Shown here: positions 1 to 9,290 of the stretch, one piece after another
Layout: each line of letters begins with the position of its first letter
Numbering within the stretch: the stretch's first letter is position 1
Assembly (NCBI RefSeq): GCF_004000925.1
Contig: NZ_BIME01000002.1
Span: 310,001-374,000 of the forward strand
Reading direction: 5' to 3'
Length of the DNA: 64,000 nucleotides
Source: Paenibacillus illinoisensis NBRC 15959
GTDB taxonomy: Bacteria; Bacillota; Bacilli; Paenibacillales; Paenibacillaceae
Program-made: the position numbers and the translations under genes
Notes under the pieces: model-generated
What the model was told of the DNA's origin: nothing
The model's database searches: none
The model's input: the letters and a program-made list of their open reading frames with translations, nothing else

Positions 1-313
1 GACCTTCAGCATGCTGCATGAATGTATGGGAATAATTCCAGAGCCGATCGAATTCTTCTTTTTTGTCCATCTGCACAGCCATCATCATGCCATAAGACAT
101 GCCTTCGGAGCGAACATCGCTATTACCGGTGTCGAGTAAATAGCCTTTGTCCTCACCCATCGGGTAATAGATTCGCGTATTCTCTTCTCCATAAAACAGC
201 TCGTTCCACGACGCCTCCAGCCGTGCGGTTATTTCCTGTTCATCATAACCAAATTTGTGGAAGAGATTGATATATGTATTGGTATCATAGGCGCCTTGAC
301 CGGTGATATTCAT
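1..313 (-). CDS. GH8 reducing-end xylose-releasing exo-oligoxylanase, N-terminal part (runs off window)
   Basis: Only the first 104 codons lie in the window; the gene continues to the left of position 1. The translation contains YYPMGEDKGYLLDTGNSDVRSEG followed by SYGMMMAVQMDKKEEFDRLW when read across short segments, which is the typical N-terminal signature of family GH8 reducing-end xylose-releasing exo-oligoxylanases (Rex). The glutamate in DVRSEGMSYG is the expected general acid. No signal peptide is present, so the enzyme should act in the cytoplasm on imported xylo-oligosaccharides, releasing xylose from the reducing end. ATG at 313 is preceded by a strong AAAAGGAGG. It is transcribed away from the esterase/xylanase genes to its right and complements them functionally. 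A cre-like box lies about 60 bp upstream. Family assignment is from sequence recognition; substrate preference is inferred. Confidence 0.85.
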   Translation of the reverse strand, partial: MNITGQGAYDTNTYINLFHKFGYDEQEITARLEASWNELFYGEENTRIYYPMGEDKGYLLDTGNSDVRSEGMSYGMMMAVQMDKKEEFDRLWNYSHTFMQHAEG

Positions 314-372
314 GGGTTTTCCTCCTTTTATTGCAAACGTTAATCCAATTATATCATGGTAAATGTGTATAA

Positions 373-388
373 ATTAAAGCGTTTACAT
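373..388 (-). promoter_or_regulatory. cre-like catabolite-control box upstream of the GH8 gene
   Basis: Read on the minus strand the site is ATGTAAACGCTTTAAT, which fits the CcpA cre consensus (WTGNAANCGNWWNCAW) at all fixed positions but one. It lies about 60 bp upstream of the GH8 start codon, so repression of oligoxylan use in the presence of preferred sugars is the likely role. A LacI-family xylan regulator could bind the same dyad. Confidence 0.5.
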
Positions 389-598
389 TGGAAATCTTAG
401 TTCTTTCCTTCTTCGGATTATCATGGCTAAATTGAAATGATATGATTGCTGCAAGTCCTATACTTTATCGGGTATCTGTTAAATTATGTAAGTGTTACAC
501 TCGTGAGGAAGGACCCACTCAAGCATAAAGTTCTACCGGTTTGGATTCCTTCAAATGACCATGAAACTTAATGATCGAGGAAAGGATGGTGGTATAAC

Positions 599-1891
599 AT
601 GGTTCGCGATGCAGGAGATACACCAAAAGCAGATATACACCAAGGGATAACTGCACCGCGCGATCCCGTTGGAGTGAAGGAGACGAATGACGAAAAAGTG
701 TTCGATTACAGCTCCCCTGAATATCACAAAATGATTAGCCAATCACTTTTGAACAAAGGTCACAATGCCAGATTAAAACGGGCAATTCAGAAGGCTGGGC
801 AGGGTGAACCTGTCGTTATGGCTTATATCGGTGGTTCTATCACCCACGGCGCTGGCGCAATTCCTATTCATCTCCGTAGTTACGCCTATCGATCGTATGA
901 GCGGTTCAAGGCGATGTTTGCTCCATCGGACAGCAGTTCCATTCAGCTGGTTAAAGCCGGAGTAGGCGGAACGCCTTCCGAACTGGGAATGATACGCTAT
1001 GATCGTGATGTGCTTGGAGATGGCCAACTTCAACCGGATATCGTCGTTATTGAGTTTGCCGTTAATGATGCGGACGATGAAACCCGGGGGAACTGTTACG
1101 AAAGTTTAATATTGAAAGCGCTTGCTGCAGATAACAAGCCTGCAGTCATCCTTTTGTTCAGTGTCTTTGAGAACGACTGGAATCTACAGGATCGCCTGGC
1201 TCCGGTGGGCTGGTATTACAATCTGCCCATGGTGAGCATGAAGGATGCTCTTGTCGAGCAATTCCACAAGACCAAGCACGAAGGTAACGTCGTAACCAAA
1301 GAGCAATATTTTCATGATATATATCATCCGACCAACCTGGGACATCAGATCATGGCCGATGCACTGGGTCACCTGTTTGATGCAGTGGATCATGCCGAAC
1401 TGGACCAGGAAGATCATGATCTGAGAAGGCCGCCTCTGATTGGGGATGATTTCGTCCACGTGAAACTGCTGGATCGAAAAAACGGCAATCAACTTGCCAA
1501 AATCAACCCGGGGTGCTTCGCGCAGACGGATACCGACCTGCAGATGGCCGAGATGGATGATCACGATTATGCTACGCCGCTCTTCCCGCACAATTGGAAG
1601 TATACCCGCGGTGAGAGGGCCGAAACGCAAAAGTTCAAGCTGCAAATGCGTTGCAGATGTCTTCTGTTAATCTTCAAAGACTCCGGAAGCGACGAGTTCG
1701 GAACAGCCCTTATCAAAGTGGATGGTGTTCTCACGAAACAAGCCAATCCGCGTGAAGTAAATTGGACACGCTGTCATGCCATGCTCCTGATTCAAGATAA
1801 GCATGCCAGAGAGCATACGATCGAGATTGAAATGGCAGAAGGGCACGAGGATAAACACTTCACGATTCTTGGTTTTGGCTATGTCAGTTAA
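599..1891 (+). CDS. SGNH/GDSL-family esterase with C-terminal beta domain (probable carbohydrate acetyl esterase)
   Basis: A 430-residue protein with the SGNH hydrolase blocks in order. Block I is YIGGSITHG with the nucleophile Ser80; the block II glycine is in GVGGTPSE near 124; block III is EFAVND with Asn156; block V is HDIYHPTNLGH with Asp240 and His243 completing the triad. Residues from about 270 to 430 form a separate region with no catalytic motifs, probably a beta-sandwich carbohydrate-binding domain. No signal peptide is visible, so it probably deacetylates imported xylo-oligosaccharides in the cytoplasm. It sits between a GH8 oligoxylanase and a CE1 esterase, which supports a role in removing acetyl side groups from xylan. 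The start is ATG with a purine-rich GAGGAAAGG-type sequence upstream. The exact substrate is inferred from context only. Confidence 0.75.
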   Translation: MVRDAGDTPKADIHQGITAPRDPVGVKETNDEKVFDYSSPEYHKMISQSLLNKGHNARLKRAIQKAGQGEPVVMAYIGGSITHGAGAIPIHLRSYAYRSYERFKAMFAPSDSSSIQLVKAGVGGTPSELGMIRYDRDVLGDGQLQPDIVVIEFAVNDADDETRGNCYESLILKALAADNKPAVILLFSVFENDWNLQDRLAPVGWYYNLPMVSMKDALVEQFHKTKHEGNVVTKEQYFHDIYHPTNLGHQIMADALGHLFDAVDHAELDQEDHDLRRPPLIGDDFVHVKLLDRKNGNQLAKINPGCFAQTDTDLQMAEMDDHDYATPLFPHNWKYTRGERAETQKFKLQMRCRCLLLIFKDSGSDEFGTALIKVDGVLTKQANPREVNWTRCHAMLLIQDKHAREHTIEIEMAEGHEDKHFTILGFGYVS

Positions 1892-1921
1892 CAAAACAAA
1901 GGCCGGAGATTAATCCAATAG

Positions 1922-2719
<798 letters not shown>

Positions 2720-2805
2720 ATACCAACTCAACTCCAACTCCAGTGTCTACCCGAAAAAGTACCGAATTATTCAAAACCTAATCCAAATATCAGGAGGTTT
2801 TTACC

Positions 2806-3441
2806 ATGTTTAAATTCGGAAAAAAATTGTTAACTGTTGTCCTTGCCGCTTCCATGAGCTTCGGAGTATTTGCCGCTACATCCAGCGCAGCAACAGATTA
2901 TTGGCAGAACTGGACAGATGGAGGGGGTACTGTTAATGCCGTGAACGGTTCGGGAGGAAATTACAGTGTAAACTGGCAGAACACGGGGAACTTTGTTGTT
3001 GGTAAAGGGTGGACTTACGGTACACCTAATCGTGTAGTGAATTATAATGCGGGTGTATTCTCTCCATCCGGCAACGGATATTTGACGTTTTACGGGTGGA
3101 CACGGAATGCACTTATTGAATACTACGTGGTGGACAACTGGGGAACATACCGTCCAACCGGAACATACAAAGGCACAGTAAACAGTGATGGCGGCACATA
3201 TGACATCTATACCACCATGAGATACAACGCACCTTCCATTGATGGCACGCAGACCTTCCCTCAATATTGGAGTGTGAGACAAACCAAGCGTCCCATTGGT
3301 GTGAACTCCACGATTACGTTCAGCAATCACGTGAATGCATGGGCAAGCAAAGGCATGTATCTGGGCAACAGCTGGTCTTATCAGGTGATGGCAACTGAAG
3401 GATATCAAAGCAGCGGAAGCTCCAACGTGACCGTTTGGTAA
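2806..3441 (+). CDS. xynA: Endo-1,4-beta-xylanase, family GH11
   Basis: A secreted 211-residue GH11 xylanase with a signal peptide (KFGKK, hydrophobic core, cleavage near SSA-A at about 28). The mature part begins [12 protein letters not shown] and is very close to the Bacillus circulans/subtilis XynA type. The catalytic nucleophile is Glu105 in LIEYYVVD and the acid/base is Glu198 in ATEGYQSSG, 93 residues apart as in the family. The thumb loop PSIDG is present. Asn62 in TGNF occupies the position whose Asn/Asp identity sets pH optimum, so a near-neutral optimum is expected. The start has an excellent TCAGGAGG. It is a single-domain enzyme with no binding module, and it hydrolyses xylan outside the cell to feed the esterases and the GH8 enzyme encoded nearby. 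Confidence 0.97.
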   Translation: MFKFGKKLLTVVLAASMSFGVFAATSSAATDYWQNWTDGGGTVNAVNGSGGNYSVNWQNTGNFVVGKGWTYGTPNRVVNYNAGVFSPSGNGYLTFYGWTRNALIEYYVVDNWGTYRPTGTYKGTVNSDGGTYDIYTTMRYNAPSIDGTQTFPQYWSVRQTKRPIGVNSTITFSNHVNAWASKGMYLGNSWSYQVMATEGYQSSGSSNVTVW

Positions 3442-3505
3442 CGTCCTAGCTTCTGGTCATCATTCCTAGGGAATGGTTCAATCGTAATTTCTGAACAGGA
3501 GATCT

Positions 3506-3534
3506 AGCAAGACAGGTCCAAGGCCTGTCTTGCT
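3506..3534 (+). other. Hairpin between xynA and the FGE-like lipoprotein gene
   Basis: AGCAAGACAGG and CCTGTCTTGCT form an 11-bp perfect stem with a 7-base loop. It is followed by TACAAT rather than a T tract, so it is not a standard intrinsic terminator. It could protect the xynA message 3' end or allow partial read-through into the next gene 30 bases later. Confidence 0.55.
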
Positions 3535-3564
3535 TACAATCCAGGAACCAGAAGGAGACATAAA

Positions 3565-4404
3565 ATGAAAAAGTGGATGCTATTTCTGTTCATTACAGCT
3601 GTGGCTTGCCTAAGCGCTTGTACATCAACGAATGCTGATGTAGGGGATCATTTTGTTTACGTGGAGGGTGGAACCTTTAAGAGCACCAAGTCGACTTTTA
3701 GCGGTAAGGACGTAACCGTTTCTGATTTTTACATTGGGAAATACGAAGTTACGCAGAAGGAATGGATGGAGATCATGGGAGAGAATCCATCCGGTTTCAA
3801 GGGAGATGACCTGCCCGTTGAAATGGTGAGCTGGTACGATGCCGTGGAATACTGCAATCAGCGCAGCATCAAGGAAAACCTGAAACCCTACTATAATATC
3901 GACAAGAATACGACCGATCCAAGCAACAAAAACGAAAACGACAATCTCAAATGGACGATTACTGTAAATGAAGGCGCAGACGGTTACCGCTTGCCGACTG
4001 AAGCAGAGTGGGAGTATGCTGCAAGCGGAGGCCAAAAAAGCATGAACTACGTCTATAGTGGAAGCAGCAATCCTGATGAAGTAGCCTGGTACTGGATCAA
4101 TGCAGGGGACAAGATATTGACTGGCGACTGGAGCTGGCCTGCGATTGAGAGCAACCGAAATCAAACCCAAAAAGTGGGTACCATGAAGGCCAATGAACTG
4201 GGTATCCATGATATGTCAGGGAATGTGAGAGAGTGGTGCTGGGACTGGTACAGCCATCCCGAGAGCCCGGAGAATACCTGGCGTGTGGTCAAGGGGGGCG
4301 GCTGGATTGGCGGTGTTAACAACAATGAGATTTCCTTTCCGGGTAAATTTGATGCCAATGGATTTGGCCCCGATCAGGGGTTTCGAGTCGTACGTGGAAT
4401 ATAA
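3565..4404 (+). CDS. FGE/SUMF1-fold lipoprotein, probably non-catalytic
   Basis: A 279-residue exported lipoprotein: MKKW, a hydrophobic segment, then lipobox LSAC with Cys19. The rest is a formylglycine-generating-enzyme-like (sulfatase-modifying factor) domain: FVYVEGGTF, then KYEVTQKEW, WYDAVEYCNQ, YRLPTEAEWEYAA, DMSGNVREWCWDW and finally GGGW ... GFRVVRG. The catalytic cysteine pair of true FGE lies between the last GG-W and the terminal R-x-x-R. Here that stretch contains no cysteine, so it is unlikely to oxidise sulfatase cysteines. FGE folds without the pair often serve as binding domains. It lies between xylanase and lichenase genes, and no sulfatase gene is present in the window. A surface carbohydrate- or protein-binding role is an inference. 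A terminator follows directly. Confidence 0.8.
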   Translation: MKKWMLFLFITAVACLSACTSTNADVGDHFVYVEGGTFKSTKSTFSGKDVTVSDFYIGKYEVTQKEWMEIMGENPSGFKGDDLPVEMVSWYDAVEYCNQRSIKENLKPYYNIDKNTTDPSNKNENDNLKWTITVNEGADGYRLPTEAEWEYAASGGQKSMNYVYSGSSNPDEVAWYWINAGDKILTGDWSWPAIESNRNQTQKVGTMKANELGIHDMSGNVREWCWDWYSHPESPENTWRVVKGGGWIGGVNNNEISFPGKFDANGFGPDQGFRVVRGI

Positions 4405-4405
4405 G

Positions 4406-4437
4406 AGGTCCCTTCCTAACAGAAGGGCCTTTTTTAT
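4406..4437 (+). terminator. Rho-independent terminator after the FGE-like gene
   Basis: The stem GGTCCCTTC / GAAGGGCC (one bulged base) has loop CTAACA and is followed by a run of Ts. It starts two bases after the stop codon. Confidence 0.85.
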
Positions 4438-4538
4438 AGAAGACGACAGAGAACATGATCTTAAAAAATGAATATGTTTTCTTTAAACTTTGCTATAGTT
4501 CACCGATTATGAACCATATAAAATGGAAATACCAACCA

Positions 4539-4554
4539 ATGTAAGCGCTTTTAT
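4539..4554 (+). promoter_or_regulatory. cre-like box upstream of the lichenase gene
   Basis: ATGTAAGCGCTTTTAT matches the CcpA cre consensus at all but one fixed base. It lies about 100 bp before the lichenase start and downstream of a possible -10 (TATAGT near 4491), a position typical of roadblock or promoter-proximal repression. A second partial match, GGTAAGCGCTTTTGC, lies inside the signal-peptide codons near 4710. Confidence 0.5.
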
Positions 4555-4650
4555 GAAATAATTAAATCAAGCACTGGCTGTTGAATCTAGGATCGAAGGG
4601 AGTTTCAAAAATTCGTTTACATGGTTGGAATAAGAAATGGAGGTGTATTG

Positions 4651-5364
4651 ATGAAGAGGAAGACTTGGTTCACATTAATGGTATCTGGAGTGGTTTCATT
4701 ATTTATTTCGGTAAGCGCTTTTGCTGGGTGGGTGTTTTGGGAACCGCTGACGTATCACAATGCAAGTACCTGGCAGAAGGCAGATGGGTATTCCAACGGT
4801 TCCATGTTCAACTGCACGTGGCGGGCGAATAATGCTAATTTTACGAGTGATGGCAAGCTGCGCTTGAGTCTGACAAGTCCTTCAAACAACAAGTTTGATT
4901 GTGGAGAATATCGGTCAACGAATACTTACGGCTATGGTCTCTATGAAGTAAGTATGAAGCCTGCTAAAAATACAGGAATTGTATCCTCTTTTTTCACCTA
5001 TACCGGTCCTTCTGATGGCACACAATGGGATGAGATTGATATCGAGTTCCTTGGCAAAGACACAACGAAAGTACAATTCAATTATTATACAAACGGCGTT
5101 GGAAATCATGAGAAGATCGTAAATCTGGGCTTCGATGCGTCCCAGGGATTCCACACGTATGCGTTTGATTGGCAACCCGGTTATATCAAATGGTATGTGG
5201 ATGGTGTGCTGAAACATACGGCCACCGCTAACATTCCCAGCACACCTGGGAAGATTATGATGAACTTGTGGAACGGAACCGGCGTTGACAGCTGGTTAGG
5301 GGCATATAATGGAGCTAATCCGCTATACGCAGAATATGATTGGGTGAAATATACGAGTAATTAA
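4651..5364 (+). CDS. bglS: Lichenase, endo-beta-1,3-1,4-glucanase, family GH16
   Basis: A secreted 237-residue GH16 lichenase with a signal peptide ending at SAFA (about 25). The catalytic motif WDEIDIEF carries nucleophile Glu128, Asp130 and acid/base Glu132, in the compact E-I-D-I-E form typical of bacterial lichenases rather than the ExDxxE form of laminarinases. Cys55 and Cys84 match the conserved disulfide. The mature start [12 protein letters not shown] and the ending [11 protein letters not shown] are characteristic of Bacillus/Paenibacillus BglS/GluB. It cleaves mixed-linkage cereal glucans. ATG 4651 was chosen because TGGAGGT lies 6 bases upstream; an in-frame ATG at 4621 has none. 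It is monocistronic, flanked by terminators on both sides, with a cre-like site upstream. Confidence 0.95.
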   Translation: MKRKTWFTLMVSGVVSLFISVSAFAGWVFWEPLTYHNASTWQKADGYSNGSMFNCTWRANNANFTSDGKLRLSLTSPSNNKFDCGEYRSTNTYGYGLYEVSMKPAKNTGIVSSFFTYTGPSDGTQWDEIDIEFLGKDTTKVQFNYYTNGVGNHEKIVNLGFDASQGFHTYAFDWQPGYIKWYVDGVLKHTATANIPSTPGKIMMNLWNGTGVDSWLGAYNGANPLYAEYDWVKYTSN

Positions 5365-5410
5365 CTGAAACTCACGAACGGGTCCAACTAGTGCAATAAA
5401 CTGCAAGAAA

Positions 5411-5448
5411 CAGAGGAGCGGATTACTTCCGCAATCCTCTGTTTTTTT
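5411..5448 (+). terminator. Rho-independent terminator of the lichenase gene
   Basis: CAGAGGAGCGGA and TCCGCAATCCTCTG form an imperfect stem with a short loop, followed by seven Ts. Confidence 0.9.
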
Positions 5449-5836
5449 ATGATCATTTTCAACCTTTACAGAACAATCGAAACGTAAGATGATGAGGGAA
5501 AAGGGTGGAAATGAACTCGACATAGAGTGGACGGAAAACCATGAGTATGAGTAACAGCAGCGATACCAATAACAACTGATCACCCGAGCAGTTTATTGAA
5601 CCGTTAGGCCAACCATAGGATGCCAAGCAGATATAAACCTTGCTGGAACCTTTCGGTCACCCTGATAAACAAGAGAGACAAGAGTAAGACGTTGTACTAA
5701 TACAACATCCATATTCACTTTTTAATATCCTAAATTAATACAATAAATGTTGCAATATTAGTATGGGCATTCATATGGTTCATTCATTATGATGGACTCT
5801 GTAGACAACATCACTACATACAGGGGGACTCACAAA
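5449..5836. other. Gene-free 388 bp with a candidate operator for the beta-glucan transporter
   Basis: No gene was found here. The right part is very AT-rich and carries TGTTGCAATATTAG at 5748-5761, which recurs once at 11039-11052 in the other control region of this locus. CAATA is also repeated 12 bp apart (5741 and 5753). The site lies about 75 bp before the binding-protein start, so it is a good candidate for the AraC-type response regulator encoded at 7641-9281. Confidence 0.5.
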
Positions 5837-7522
5837 TTGAAAACAATCAAGAAAAGAAAGATTGGCGGTTTGGCTTTGGCAGGAATGTTGGCGCTTACAG
5901 CAGTTCTTAGCGGATGTAACAGTGGAGCGAGCAAAGAGGCTGCACCGAGCACACCGAGTACTGCACTGGAATTGAAGGACGGGAAGTATGATCCGCCCGT
6001 AACACTTACTTATTTACGTCCCTGGGGACCCGAAATCAAATTCAAATCTGGTGAAGATCAGGACAATAACGTGCACACCAAATGGGCAAAAGACAAGCTC
6101 GGCATTGAATTAAAAAATCAGTGGGTATCACCGTCCACCAACAATGCGTTTGAAACGAAGCTGCGCTTGTCGCTGGCTTCCAATGCAGAAATGCCGGACA
6201 TTATTTCGTATCGCGGCGATTTCAATCTGGCACGTGAGTTGATTGAAACAGGCAAGTTCGTTGATGCTGGTGAATTGTTTGATCAATATGCAAGTGATAC
6301 CTGGAAAGCTGCCGTGAATGAAGATCCTTCCGTATGGTATCCGTACATGCAGGATGGTAAACGGATTGGTATTCCGATTCTGGATTACTCCTACAATAGT
6401 GATCCGGTGATGTGGATTCGCGAGGATTGGATGAAGAAGTTTAATTTGAAAGCACCTGAAACGCTGGCTGATCTTGAAGTGATTATGGAAACGTTTACGA
6501 ATAAAGACCCGGATGGCAATGGTAAAAAAGACACCTACGGTTTGACCATCGGATTCAAAAACTGGCTCAGCACATGGATGTCTGATGCTGGTTGGGTCTT
6601 CGGAGCCTACGGCACGATGCCAAATCAGTGGAATCTGAACGCAGAAGGCAAACTGGAGTACGGTTCTGTAAATCCAGGAGCTAAACAAGCTTTGGCAACA
6701 CTGGCTGACTGGATGAAAAAAGGGTATATTCCAGAAGAAGCTGGGGTATATGATGAAACCAAAGCAGCAGAAGAGTTTACAGCAGGTAAAGCCGGGATTG
6801 TTGTAGGCCCTCACTGGATGCCGTCATGGCCGCTCGAAGATGTGAAGAAAAACAATACGGAAGCGGAGTACAAAGCTTACCCGATTCCATCTGGACCTGA
6901 TGGAAAGGCAGGCAGACGAGGTACCGCGAACGACAACGGTGTAATTCTGATTAACAAAGATATGAAAAACCCAGAAGTCTTTTTCACTTATCAAAACTAT
7001 CTGTTTGATCACTATGCTAATCCAAAAGCAGGTGATGAATTCGAAAATGGCTTCGCTGAAGGATATGACTGGGCAATGAAAGACGGCAAAGTAACAACGG
7101 ATGCTAGTGTGACAGGCGGTTATGCACCTGAGAAATACACATTAACGTTTGATGGTGCACGTATCCCAAGTCTGAACATGGCTACGCTTGCGAAGTTTGC
7201 TAACGGTGAAGAAGCAACAACACCTTTCGAGAAAAAACTTAAGTCTGGTGTACCGGTACCCATGGTGGAAGCGGCCAAGATTGTTCAGGATCAAAAAGAT
7301 ATCGCTTTAAAACAGATGTTCACAGGTGCACCAACGATGTCAATGCAAATGAACAACGACATCTTAACCAAAATGGAGAAGGACCTGTTCTCGCAAATCA
7401 TCTATGGTAAAGCTCCGATTGATGCGTTTGATACGTTTGTAGAGAAGTGGAAGTCTTCCGGTGGAGATCAAAATACGAAGGAAGTTAATGAGTGGTACCA
7501 ATCCGTTACGAGCGGAAAGTAA
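5837..7522 (+). CDS. Extracellular sugar-binding lipoprotein of an LplA-type ABC transporter
   Basis: A family 1 solute-binding lipoprotein of 561 residues. The TTG start at 5837 is preferred because AGGGGG lies 9 bases upstream; the ATG at 5789 has no ribosome binding site and would put residues before a normal MKTIKKRK signal. The lipobox is LSGC. The mature part contains the hallmarks of the large LplA/YtcQ group, such as MWIREDWMKK, the calcium-loop-like KDPDGNGKKDTYG and a C-terminal PIDAFDTFVEKW. It should capture an oligosaccharide outside the membrane for the two permeases at 11146-12993. No ATPase gene is adjacent; such systems commonly share an MsmX-type ATPase. Co-location with a laminarinase suggests beta-1,3-gluco-oligosaccharides, which is inference. 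Confidence 0.88.
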   Translation: MKTIKKRKIGGLALAGMLALTAVLSGCNSGASKEAAPSTPSTALELKDGKYDPPVTLTYLRPWGPEIKFKSGEDQDNNVHTKWAKDKLGIELKNQWVSPSTNNAFETKLRLSLASNAEMPDIISYRGDFNLARELIETGKFVDAGELFDQYASDTWKAAVNEDPSVWYPYMQDGKRIGIPILDYSYNSDPVMWIREDWMKKFNLKAPETLADLEVIMETFTNKDPDGNGKKDTYGLTIGFKNWLSTWMSDAGWVFGAYGTMPNQWNLNAEGKLEYGSVNPGAKQALATLADWMKKGYIPEEAGVYDETKAAEEFTAGKAGIVVGPHWMPSWPLEDVKKNNTEAEYKAYPIPSGPDGKAGRRGTANDNGVILINKDMKNPEVFFTYQNYLFDHYANPKAGDEFENGFAEGYDWAMKDGKVTTDASVTGGYAPEKYTLTFDGARIPSLNMATLAKFANGEEATTPFEKKLKSGVPVPMVEAAKIVQDQKDIALKQMFTGAPTMSMQMNNDILTKMEKDLFSQIIYGKAPIDAFDTFVEKWKSSGGDQNTKEVNEWYQSVTSGK

Positions 7523-7598
7523 GTACGAGCTAAGCAACGAAATCTTATCCGTTATTTCGTTCTAACCAAGCTGCTAAAGCAGGTGGGAAAGTACAAAG

Positions 7599-7638
7599 AA
7601 AAGGCCTTGCTGGAAATCATTCCAGCAAGGCCTTTTTG
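7599..7638. terminator. Bidirectional terminator between convergent genes
   Basis: AAAGGCCTTGCTGGAA and TTCCAGCAAGGCCTTTTT form a near-perfect stem with loop ATCAT. A run lies upstream and T run downstream allow it to terminate both the binding-protein gene and the convergent regulator gene. Confidence 0.92.
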
Positions 7639-7640
7639 CT

Positions 7641-9281
7641 TCAAACCGGCAGATTCTCTCTATATTCCTGCGGTGTCAGATCGTAAAACTTTTTAAATAC
7701 CCGAATAAAATACGCCGTGTTGTTGTAGCCGACAAGCTCCGCAATTTCGAATACCTTGGCACTTGAGGATCTCAAATAGTAAGCTGCTTTTTCCATCCGC
7801 AAACGATAGACATAAGCTGTCAGCGCTTCTCCAGTCTCCGTCTTATACACTTTGGAAAGATACACAGGGTGCAGGTGGACATGTTCGGCAATAGCCGGTA
7901 AGGAAACATCGGAAGCCAGATGCAGGTCCACAAAGCTTTTGACACTGCGAACGATGGTACTGTGATTGTCCTTCAGCTCCTGTTCCGCGTCTTCACTGAT
8001 GGAATAAAGTGTGCGGATCGACCAGTCTTTCAACTGCTGGGCAGTAGCATAGCTTGGTGCCTGGAAGTATTTGTACGTTTCGGCAGGCAGGACAGAAGAG
8101 ATCTGTTTTCCGTTTTTGTGGATGATATAAGCAAAAGCCCCTGCCAAGGCATGATACACCTCAATCGTCGTTTCCGCGATATCATGATGCTGCGCGGATT
8201 CGAGCAATTCCTCGAAAATGACCTCAATCTTCTGTTCCACATCGTCAAAGCGGCCAGCTTCCAGAAGACTGATTAGGGTTGGAGGCTTGTACAGAGAACG
8301 GATGGCAGGAAGGGGGTGTACATCCTTATCGTCTGAAGCCGTGATGAACAAACCCTGCGCATGTCCCATACGCTTCCGCATGGATCTGACAGCACTCTCA
8401 TAAATCTCACCAATCTCATTAGGGAATTTGCCCCAGTGAGAGACTGCGATTGAAATAGCCCCTTTTAAATATAATTGAACGTTTGTCTGAATTTGGGCAG
8501 CGTAATGTTCCAGCAGCACTTGAGGTTTTTCCTCTTTGCTCACACTTGGTGTGCCGCCTTTTTTGACACTAACCAGCACAACCAGATAATCATGGACATC
8601 CCGCGTATGCCAAATATGAAAATGCTGCTGCGTCACCTCGCTGATAATGTTGCTAATGGCATACTGCATCAGCGAAAGATCATGGTCAGCCATCTCGGAT
8701 AGATGCTCTTCCATTCGAATAACAAGCATGCCCAGCTCCTCACCAACCGAGTAGGGCAGATTTAGTAATTCGAGCTTGTCTGCGAGCATTGAGGGAGAAT
8801 AGGTTTTGCCTGTCAGCAATTCATGGAGCATCGTAGATTGCAATAAAGGTAAGTTATCCTGGAATGCATGTAAGGCACGTTGATAGGAGGCCGCCGCTTC
8901 CCATTTTTGTTTGATCCGGTCAACAAGCCGCTGTACGGTTTCGATTAGATCCTCATCACTTACAGGCTTCAGCAAATAATCAAAGCTTTCTTGAGCCATC
9001 GCTTGTTTGGCGTATTCGAAGTCAGCAAAGCCCGAGAGTAAAATGGTCTGCACATGCGACCATTTCTCGTGAATTGCCGTGATTAACTCAATACCAGACA
9101 TCTCCGGCATGCGAATATCAGTGATTACAATATCAATATCATGATTCTCCATAATCTCCAGCGCTACGGCACCTGACAAGGCTTCGTGTACAGTGCCGAT
9201 TCCGCAGCTTTCCCACGGAATGGTTTCCGCCAGCGTTTCTACAACGGAACGTTCATCATCAACTAACAAAATTTGTAACAT
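7641..9281 (-). CDS. AraC-type response regulator (YesN family) of the beta-glucan locus
   Basis: A response regulator of about 546 residues. The N-terminal receiver domain begins MLQILLVDDERS with phosphoacceptor Asp55 in IVITDIRMPE and the conserved LLKPV near 105. A long central region of unassigned fold follows, and the last 100 residues are an AraC/XylS double helix-turn-helix (ASDVSLPAIAEHVHLHPVYL ... VGYNNTAYFIRVFKKFYDLTPQEYR). ATG 9281 is preferred with AGGTGA upstream; a GTG at 9290 directly after the kinase stop codon is the alternative. It forms an operon with the histidine kinase gene just upstream. It probably activates the transporter and laminarinase genes, with the TGTTGCAATATTAG repeats as likely sites (inference). 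Confidence 0.92.
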   Translation of the reverse strand: MLQILLVDDERSVVETLAETIPWESCGIGTVHEALSGAVALEIMENHDIDIVITDIRMPEMSGIELITAIHEKWSHVQTILLSGFADFEYAKQAMAQESFDYLLKPVSDEDLIETVQRLVDRIKQKWEAAASYQRALHAFQDNLPLLQSTMLHELLTGKTYSPSMLADKLELLNLPYSVGEELGMLVIRMEEHLSEMADHDLSLMQYAISNIISEVTQQHFHIWHTRDVHDYLVVLVSVKKGGTPSVSKEEKPQVLLEHYAAQIQTNVQLYLKGAISIAVSHWGKFPNEIGEIYESAVRSMRKRMGHAQGLFITASDDKDVHPLPAIRSLYKPPTLISLLEAGRFDDVEQKIEVIFEELLESAQHHDIAETTIEVYHALAGAFAYIIHKNGKQISSVLPAETYKYFQAPSYATAQQLKDWSIRTLYSISEDAEQELKDNHSTIVRSVKSFVDLHLASDVSLPAIAEHVHLHPVYLSKVYKTETGEALTAYVYRLRMEKAAYYLRSSSAKVFEIAELVGYNNTAYFIRVFKKFYDLTPQEYRENLPV

Positions 9282-9290
9282 GTACTTCAC

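Noticed and set aside
3565-4404. Functional formylglycine-generating enzyme
   Set aside because: No cysteine occurs in the region that carries the catalytic pair, and no sulfatase gene is present in the window.
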